From Anastatus disparis (Eukaryota; Arthropoda; Insecta; Hymenoptera; Eupelmidae), in the NCBI GenBank assembly GCA_017163975.1, contig JAFFSR010000291.1, positions 3,539,001 to 3,603,000 of the forward strand: DNA of 64,000 nucleotides, read 5' to 3'. The notes under the pieces are model-generated. The model made no database searches and was not told where the DNA came from. It saw only the letters and a list, made by a program, of their open reading frames with translations. Positions 56,993 to 64,000 of this stretch are shown here, in pieces (position 1 is the first letter of the stretch; each line of letters begins with the position of its first letter). A program made the translations under genes and the position numbers.

Positions 56993-57582
56993 AGTGAAAA
57001 AAAAACAGGAGTGGCAGTCGTGGGGACTGGCCGACAGAAGCTATGCTTCCAGTATATATATAGAAACTAGGAAGTTCAAAAATTATAGTTAATTTTTTAA
57101 TGAAAACTGGTTATTTTTCATTCAATGTATTATGTATTTAAAAATATATTAATAATATAGTTTATTAATATCAATTATTAAAAAATTAAGAAAGAAATGT
57201 TTATACACAGCTTATAAAGTTTCATTGATATAAAAAACGAAGCAGTAAAACTTTCTAGTTTCTCAAATAAAATATACAGAAATGTACAATACCAAAATTT
57301 ACGAAAAATTTTTCGTAAAAAAATAATTTTTTAAATAGAAACAAAGAATAAAAAATTAAAAAAGAAATTAAAATAAAGATAAAATACCAATTTTGTTTTG
57401 TGCTGTAAAATTTTTCTAAGTCATTTTTTTCTATTTTTTTAACCGTATCAAATAGTTTTTAAATTTGTGGAATTTTTTAACTTTTTTCAATTATTTATAA
57501 CTATTTAAGAAATAAGGATATGTAAGAAGACTAGGGAAAATAAATATTTTTTTTATTAGAATTATATTTTTTTAACTGAGCA

Positions 57583-57588
<6 letters not shown>
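56993..57588. other. AT-rich gap
   Basis: No gene or defined repeat. Confidence 0.5.

Positions 57589-57648
<60 letters not shown>
57589..57648. repeat. (AT)n microsatellite
   Basis: Uninterrupted AT run of about 60 bp. Confidence 0.95.
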
Positions 57649-57653
<5 letters not shown>

Positions 57654-59696
57654 CAGTAAGATTACGAGGAAAGTACCTATACGAAATCAGTAGGTGGAAG
57701 TGAGAGGGTATAGGGAAACCTCGTTAACATGAAAACATATTTAGAAAAAGAGAAACAGTACCCGCTTTGTGTTTACCTATAACGTTCTGGTAGATATAGA
57801 TACTTTCCTCAAAATTTTACTGTGTATATATTATATATATATATATACACACACACACTCACACACACTACAAGCATCAATCGTAGTACATTCAACGCGC
57901 ACATCCACTTGTGTATATGCACGCATATTCTTAAGCGGAATGGGAGAGAGGGAAAGAAAGAAAGAGAAAAAAGAATTTAAGTGTTTGTATGTTGATAGAA
58001 TTATGGCACCCTGTGCCATATTCGTACATTCACGCTGGGTGACATTTGGGACTGTCGATTTTTATACACTTAGTGCCCCTGCCGTAACGTCGCGTAAGAA
58101 GCATAGCTTCAAAACCCGATTAAATTCTCCATTTACTCATAAACTTGGAACAGAAATATTATCAAAAGGGGAAGCTTCATCATTAATAATAACCCTTAAT
58201 GTATATAATTACACTAATATTATAAATACGTATTCGCACACTAGAACATTATCTTGCCTGGGGTCAGTAGTTCTTATTTTGGCTACTTCATTTAATTTGC
58301 ATTGTATTTTATGGTGACACTTTCCAATAAAGGATCAGCTTTTAACTAACTTTACCGATCGAAAATAGCTAAAAAAGATATTAGTTTTTATTTACTTTTT
58401 TGGCTTGTTCTTTGAATATTAACAAATTTACACGCTTCCATTTCTCATTTCTTATAATGAATAGATATTTACAAGTGAAAGCAATTCTGATATACATTTT
58501 TATTAAAAATAAACGAAATTACTTCTTTCGTTACTTTCGATTAGTAAAAAATGTCTAAAACCTCGTCTAAAACTGACCTTTAACATAAGGAATAATATAA
58601 TAATAAAATATGTGTATTACCTTACTTTTAACGTTTAGACTTACATTGTATACAAATATAATTCCTATTATAAAAACTGTGTGAATAGTCTGTATGGATA
58701 TGATTATATATCATGGTTTGAAAATGTATTTGAGCATGATTTAAAAATTTTTCAGATTACGTTAGATTCACGACTGAATTAGGAAAACAAGCAATAAGAT
58801 TGCAATAATACTCTAAAATAAAAGTAAAATCAATAATTTTTGAGCTATAAAAACCTATATTATTTAAATCTGTATGATGCAATTGTAAACGATATGTAAA
58901 AATAATTTATCAGTATGATAAAAAAAAGATAATAAGTACGAAGTCACTGTCGGTTTATTGAAGGTAGTTAGTCATAATGTTCTAAGACATAAATAAAGCT
59001 GCAACTGTTTTTACGGCGACATGCAAATTGTGTAGCAATTGGTAAGACGTGTTATGCCGTAAATCTAAACCAGATTCAGCGTGCGTCGTAGAACGACATT
59101 ATCTATTGATTAGGAAAACTGTCATTAATCAGTTAATTGACCCCGAGCCTCGTATACATGATTTCGTCTGTGATATAAAATAAGTAACTCAATTTGTGAA
59201 TACATAAATTCTGTACAAACCTTTGTATACGAACGGCATCGCTCAAGACCTCACTGAAAAGTGATGGCCTTCTCGAGTGTAAAAGGCGATATGCATAATT
59301 GTAGTGACTAGTTTCTTAACTATTACTTGTAAATATCGTCTAAATCTTTGTAAAAACTTCGATTGTTTTTATTATTATTTAATCGCCAAGTATAATCATG
59401 CTAGAATATTGTTTAAAACCATAATTCATAGTAGGATGCTTTAGATAACGATTATTTTGTAGATGTAGAAATTTTTTTTTCTCACGAGATCTTGTTTCAT
59501 TTTTAATCGTGAGAGCTTTTGTGAGATCTCATGTCATTTTTTTCAGTCGGGATAGTAATTTTTGTCATACATTCAAGAAATTCTATAGCTTCTTGTCAAA
59601 ATACCCCTTGCATATGCGATCCCGACAATTAACGATATCAACATATTTTAAACAAAAAAATTCTGTTACTTGACGTTAAAATTTGTGTCCCACTCC
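57649..59696. other. Long gap
   Basis: A (TA)n(CA)n run is at 57830-57870. The open frame across it uses a non-ATG start and simple repeats, and I do not accept it as a gene. A weak tRNA-like patch lies near 59035-59095. Otherwise nothing recognised. Confidence 0.5.
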
Positions 59697-59733
59697 CGCA
59701 AGTGGTGAGAGTTCAGTACAATTTGTATATAAG
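59697..59733 (+). promoter_or_regulatory. Shared promoter-like module, copy C
   Basis: CGCAAGTGGTGAGA, exactly 15 bp, TATATAAG (59726-59733). It is flanked upstream by GAGATCTCATGTC-type repeats. The boundaries of any host element are not clear. Confidence 0.65.
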
Positions 59734-59879
59734 TCCGATCAATCTGACCATTACTAAAATGCGCGCATGTTTACTAGCGGCCTCTGCGGCGTTACGTTTA
59801 TATTAGCTTCGATATGATATAGGTCAGATTAATTCACAACGATCAAATAAATATCGACATTTTCAAAAACAATACAATT

Positions 59880-60240
59880 CAGTTATATATTTTCTTGTAT
59901 GTAATTTTAAAAATTTTGTTTATTATATATTTAATATCTAAATAAAAAATGATAAAAAATATTGATAATTAATAAAAAAAATTAAAAACTAATATAAATA
60001 GATAAAAAATATTATTTTGTAATAATAATAGATAAAATCTAATAAAATGTCCGAATTCATACCAATTTTATTCCCTTTTATCCAATTTTATTACTTATTA
60101 TTGTATTTTATCCATTTTTATCCACTTTTATCTATTTTTATTTATTTTTATTACCTTTTTTCATTTTTTATTTCTTACAAATAATTTTTATTCATTTTTA
60201 TTATTTATTATCATTTTTTATTAATTATTTAAAATCTTTC
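59880..60240. repeat. Low-complexity TTTTTATCC/TTTTTATT region
   Basis: Short-period imperfect repeats of ATTTTTATCCA type on the plus strand; no coding signal. Confidence 0.75.
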
Positions 60241-60384
60241 TCGCTAGGGTAGGCGATAAAATTTCTTCAATTTCACTCAATTCTATAGCTGTAATGACAT
60301 AAGATATTGTTTGTTCATAAAAATTTTTATTAACTATATTTGTTTTTGCTTTAAAACATTGTTAACGAGTCACATTTTTAATTA

Positions 60385-60735
60385 GGTGAGCTACTTGCAC
60401 TTTTACTGGTAACTGGTCAGACCATTTACCAGTTACTTGCTCTGTAACTGGTAACTGGTGCAAGTATTCTCAATTACTTGACCATTTTAAATAAAAAAAC
60501 CATTTCCTTATTTACAACTCTGGTAACTGGTAAATGGTCAAATCAGTTCGCAGTAAGCGGGTGGGTAAATGATAAATGATTCAACCAGTTTGCAGTTACC
60601 ACGTGGGTAAATAATAAATGGTCGGAGCAGTTACAGAGCAACTGGTAAATGGTTGGACCAATTAGCAGTTACTGGGTGAGTAACTACTAACTGGTCCGAC
60701 CATTTACCAGTTTCTTACTCGGTAACTGGAAACAT
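60385..60735. repeat. Minisatellite of AACTGGTAAATGGTC units
   Basis: Many direct and inverted copies of CTGGTAAATGGTC, ACCAGTTAC and GGTAACTGGT at ~30-40-bp spacing. Both ends lie next to TTTACAACTCTG. Confidence 0.85.
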
Positions 60736-60759
60736 TTACAACTCTGAGCATGTTATAAG

Positions 60760-62050
60760 TCATAGTTTCTTTTCAAAGTACTTTTTGGTTTTTGCTACGA
60801 ATACATGCATTGATTCATCAGTACGATTCAATTCTATGACGGTTATATTATCTCGAAGTAATATGTACAGACCTTCTACAAAGAGAAGCCAGTCATAATA
60901 ATGATCTCTTTTTAAATATGCTGAAACTCCTACCAAACAACAATGCATATTATCAGACACAAATCTCGTAATAAAATTAAAAGATCATAAATTTATAAGC
61001 GAAGACGGATATTTAACACCTTTGGTTGGATTTCTACGCATCGCAACCAGAACATCACGAATAATACTTTCATGCTCTCTTTCGATTCAACAGATGTCAA
61101 TAATTCATATTTGACGCAATCCTCGACTTATTTTCCTGGATTAAGACACCAGGTGCAGCCAAAATTTTCATTAAACTGTTTTATACCCTGAATAGGAGCG
61201 CGAGCTACAGAGTCCACACAACAGTTAAAAATATGTTATTTTAAAGTTCTTCTTTTCTCATGATAGAAGGAATACCTTCCTCAGTAAACTTATCGATCAA
61301 AACCATAAATGTTTCCAAAACATGGTCATTTCTAGCTCTTGTTTATTGAACCACAATCCACAAGTAATTAATTCATTCATCTTTTTTTTGTTTTGGCAAT
61401 ACATTTAGCATAAGAAACAAAGGCCATATAGAATATCGAAAACATTTTAATTTACTTACTTCATTGGTATTGAAAATTGCTCCAATATAATCAAAACTCT
61501 CTCCTTCTGATAAAGAATTAACGAAATTTTGGCATGCCTTACCATCATATATATCTTTTCAACAGTCAATTTCGTGAACTCTGTCCTTATGTACATGACC
61601 AAAATGATTTCCATAAATGAATATTATATCTCTTATTTGAAACGAAATATCAAGAAGAACAAAATAACTTGTATTACTTGGATTGCTTAAATTAAGTTCC
61701 AATTTACAGATACGATTATTTAGATGCTTAATTTCACCAAATTTCCTTAAATAGGCTGAAAAATGCTGGCACGCAGCATAAAACTCAGCTTTATCTGATC
61801 GATTTATTAATTGAATCTTCTATAATTGTATTAATTAATTTAAATAAATCAGTTATTCCAATAACAGATATACTATTCACAATGCAATAATTTAGAGACA
61901 ATAATAATTCTCCCTTGCTCTTATCAACAGGAACTGATAGAGTTTTAAAGAATTTAAAATCGTTGATTACTTCTAAATTTTTAACATTCTGAGTAAATTG
62001 AAAAGATCTTTCTATTTAATCTTTCAGAAATATAAAGATATTCATCTAAA
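60760..62050 (-). pseudogene. Transposase pseudogene (tnp2/DUF4218-like family)
   Basis: Protein text can be read on the minus strand from about 61790 downward with several frame changes: LDISFQIRDIIF, IYDGKACQNFV, FNTNEVSKLKCFRYSIWPLF, LNVLPK, FTEEGIPSIM, FNENFGCTWCLNPG, VKYELL, a VSDNMHCCLVGV block, then YDWLLFVEGLYILLRDNITV and a C-terminal FVAKTKKYF. The order, including the DYMHC-like block and the WLLF..LLRDNI block, matches a transposase family related to tnp2/DUF4218 proteins of CACTA-type elements. The tail after KYF (normally continuing into a NVH block) is missing, and the part between the MHC and WLLF blocks is shortened. No intact frame longer than 66 residues remains. Confidence 0.6.
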
Positions 62051-62389
62051 TCATTCTCAAATTGCATTAACAGAGTTATTCGAAACAAAAATTCACTTGA
62101 TAAATAATATTTAAAATACTACTTTTATGATACAAAAAATTTGTTTAGTATCAGAATTTTCATAAATAAATTTTTTTCGTATATTGAAAAAATTTTGATT
62201 TGAATCAATAAATATTTCACTAACTGAAAGCGATTTGCATAGTGAATAAACGATTGTTATAGTAACACGTAATTTGAATAAAGTTATAAGTACTTTACAA
62301 GATGAATATTTCTTTTTATTAAAAACTTACTTCTATTATGAAAAATCAATATTATTGAATTTGAAATCAAATTATTAAAATAAATCTAA

Positions 62390-64000
62390 AACCCATTAAC
62401 ACTAAACCCATATACCCTAAACCCATAAACCCAGAACCAATAAACCATCAACTCAAACCCACAACCCCATGAGTTTATAAATCCTACACTCATAAACACA
62501 GAATATTTAAACCCTAGACTCATTGATTATAATAATAAGAATTCTAAATTCATAATCCATGAACTCATTAACCCTAAACTCATAAACCTTAAAACCCTCT
62601 AATCGTATATTCTAAACTCATAAGCCTTAAATTCTATACCATAATCCTATAGACTCTAAACCCATGGACCCTGGACCTATAAACCTTAAATTAATAACCC
62701 TAATCCTAAAAACCTTGAATCCATAAACGCATAAACCCTAGATCCATAAACTCTAAGCCCATGAACCTTAGATCCATAAGCCCTCAACGTATGTAACCTA
62801 AACTAATAAACTGTAAATCTATAAATTGTGAATACCCACATATAGTTAAATGAACCTAGAAAACCAAAGCCATAAATCCTAATTCCATTAACTCTAAACG
62901 TATTCCCCAAAACTCACAACTCTTAAACTATAACCCTCAACCCATCGATCCTAAGCCTATAACTTGTGCTAACCCATACAGTCTCAATTAAACCTATAAA
63001 CCCTAAACCCTGATGCTGTAAATACTAAATCCATGGGACCATGATTCCATAAACTCTACACACATAAACCCTCTAAATATTAACTCTAATCTTATAAATC
63101 TTAAACTCATAACCGTGCAGCTACAAACCCCTTAACCCGTAAACCTTGAAGTCATGAACTCTAATTCTATGAGACCATTAATCCATAAACCATCTGCATT
63201 TAAACCCTTGACCTATTAACCCTAAACGTATAAATGTTAAACGCATAAACCCAAAACTCATAGACCCTGAACTGTTAATCCTTGAGCACGTGAACCCCAA
63301 ACTTACAACTTGTGCTTACTTATGTACCGTAAATTATACCTTTATACTCTAAGCCCGTGAGTTATGTTCAAAAGCCATTAAACCTCTCACCCATAATCAC
63401 TGAATCTATAGGCCCTAAAACTATTAACATCAAACCTATTAAATCTTAGCATGTAGACCCTAAAAACATAAACCCTAAACTTTTAACTTGTGCTCAACCG
63501 TGTACCCTCAATTGAACCCATAACCTCCAAACCCATAACTTATGCTCACCTACGTGAACTCTTAATTAAACCCGTAACCTTTAACTTATGAATCTAAACC
63601 GATATATCCTGAACTTATAAACCCTAAACTCATAAACCCTAATCCCATAAAACCTTAATCTATAACTCCAAAATTATATGAATTCTAAACTCTTAAACCC
63701 TTAACCTATAAACCTATAAACCCTGAATCCAGGAATCCCAAACTCAAGAAACCTCATCTGATAACTATAAGCATAAATAAAAAAAACCTATAAGCCGAGA
63801 AATCCTAAACCCAAAAAAACGACCACAAAAAGAGACCACAAAAACATAACCCCTAAATCCATAACTTTATACAGTCTCATTCAAAAACATAAACTCTAAA
63901 CTCGTAACTTGTGTTGACTCATATACCCTTATCTGAAACCATTAACCATACACTACAATGTGCTGACTCATACACTCTTATCTGAAACCATAAACCTTAT
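62390..64000 (+). repeat. Degenerate telomere-like C-rich array
   Basis: About 1.6 kb of imperfect 6-14-bp units such as AACCCTAAA, ATAAACCC and AACTCAT, with G rare on this strand. A longer motif AACTTGTGCT-ACTCAT-TACCCT-AATT-AACC recurs near 62961, 63304, 63486, 63536, 63905 and 63954. The array runs off the right edge. Confidence 0.85.

Noticed and set aside
57769..58317. 182-codon open frame on the plus strand
   Set aside because: It starts at GTG and translates a (TA)n(CA)n microsatellite into Tyr-Ile and Thr-His runs; no family resemblance.
59035..59095. tRNA-like patch (TAGCAATTGGTAAGA and ACCAGATTC)
   Set aside because: The B box is poor and I could not fold a cloverleaf; at best an old SINE head.
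43954..59733. Reading TATATAAG as a baculovirus- or nudivirus-type late promoter (TAAG)
   Set aside because: TAAG is too short to be meaningful here and no viral gene is present; a cellular TATA box explains it better.
60385..60735. CRISPR-like spaced repeats
   Set aside because: Units vary in sequence and orientation and there are no unique spacers; this is a eukaryotic minisatellite.

Overview
The window is eukaryotic, very AT-rich and almost wholly made of transposable elements and non-coding repeats. Spliceosomal GT-AG introns, AATAAA signals, a copia LTR element, an APE-RT-RNase H non-LTR element, a Helitron-type PIF1 helicase and tRNA-derived SINEs point to an arthropod, most likely an insect. 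I cannot fix the order. I see no convincing intact single-copy host gene, no rRNA, no true tRNA and no CRISPR. The region looks like heterochromatin or a nested-repeat island.

Layout. 1-10640: an inverted pair (1-220 and 10422-10640) encloses a DNA transposon with ~700-bp terminal inverted repeats (255-4601) whose spliced transposase-like gene has a -1 shift at an A6G heptamer, and a copia element (5294-9723, TSD ACAAC) whose pol gene carries a TTAA-flanked foldback element. 11937-12600: a 664-bp TTAA palindrome. 13228-20980 (minus strand): a non-LTR retrotransposon with three-knuckle gag ORF1 and endonuclease-RT-RNase H ORF2; ORF1 is split by a 1.4-kb insert. 21318-24983 (minus): a truncated Helitron with PIF1 helicase and an unknown downstream ORF, next to a G-run array. 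24997-26292: a 1.3-kb palindrome. 26931-28370: a decayed multi-exon RPA/OB-fold-like gene. 28380-36450: foldback elements, a satellite-bearing element (31428-33834) and a tRNA-derived SINE inside a palindrome arm. 37.7-40.3 kb: possible short exons of an unknown minus-strand gene. 41739-52440: one minus-strand transposase gene (CRHHIFE-type family) split by a solo LTR in exon 2 and by a 7.4-kb intron packed with nested elements. 52.6-60.7 kb: hairpins, foldbacks, a second SINE and minisatellites. 60760-62100: a degraded tnp2/DUF4218-like transposase. 62390-64000: a C-rich, telomere-like degenerate array with a longer-period motif.

Two patterns stand out. First, many foldback elements of different sequence are all flanked by TTAA (mostly RRG...CYY termini); one restores the copia reading frame when it and one TTAA are removed, and two sit back to back sharing one TTAA. 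Second, at least two larger non-coding elements share TA flanks and CACTRAGAAAAAAAT ends. They have unrelated tandem-repeat bodies of roughly nucleosome-length period, yet carry the same promoter-like core (CGCAAGYGGTRAGA, exactly 15 bp, TATATAAG). Third and diverged fourth copies of this core lie elsewhere in the window. This is the best candidate for something undescribed.

Most coding breaks in the otherwise well-preserved genes are one-base shifts in homopolymers, so some may be assembly errors rather than decay.
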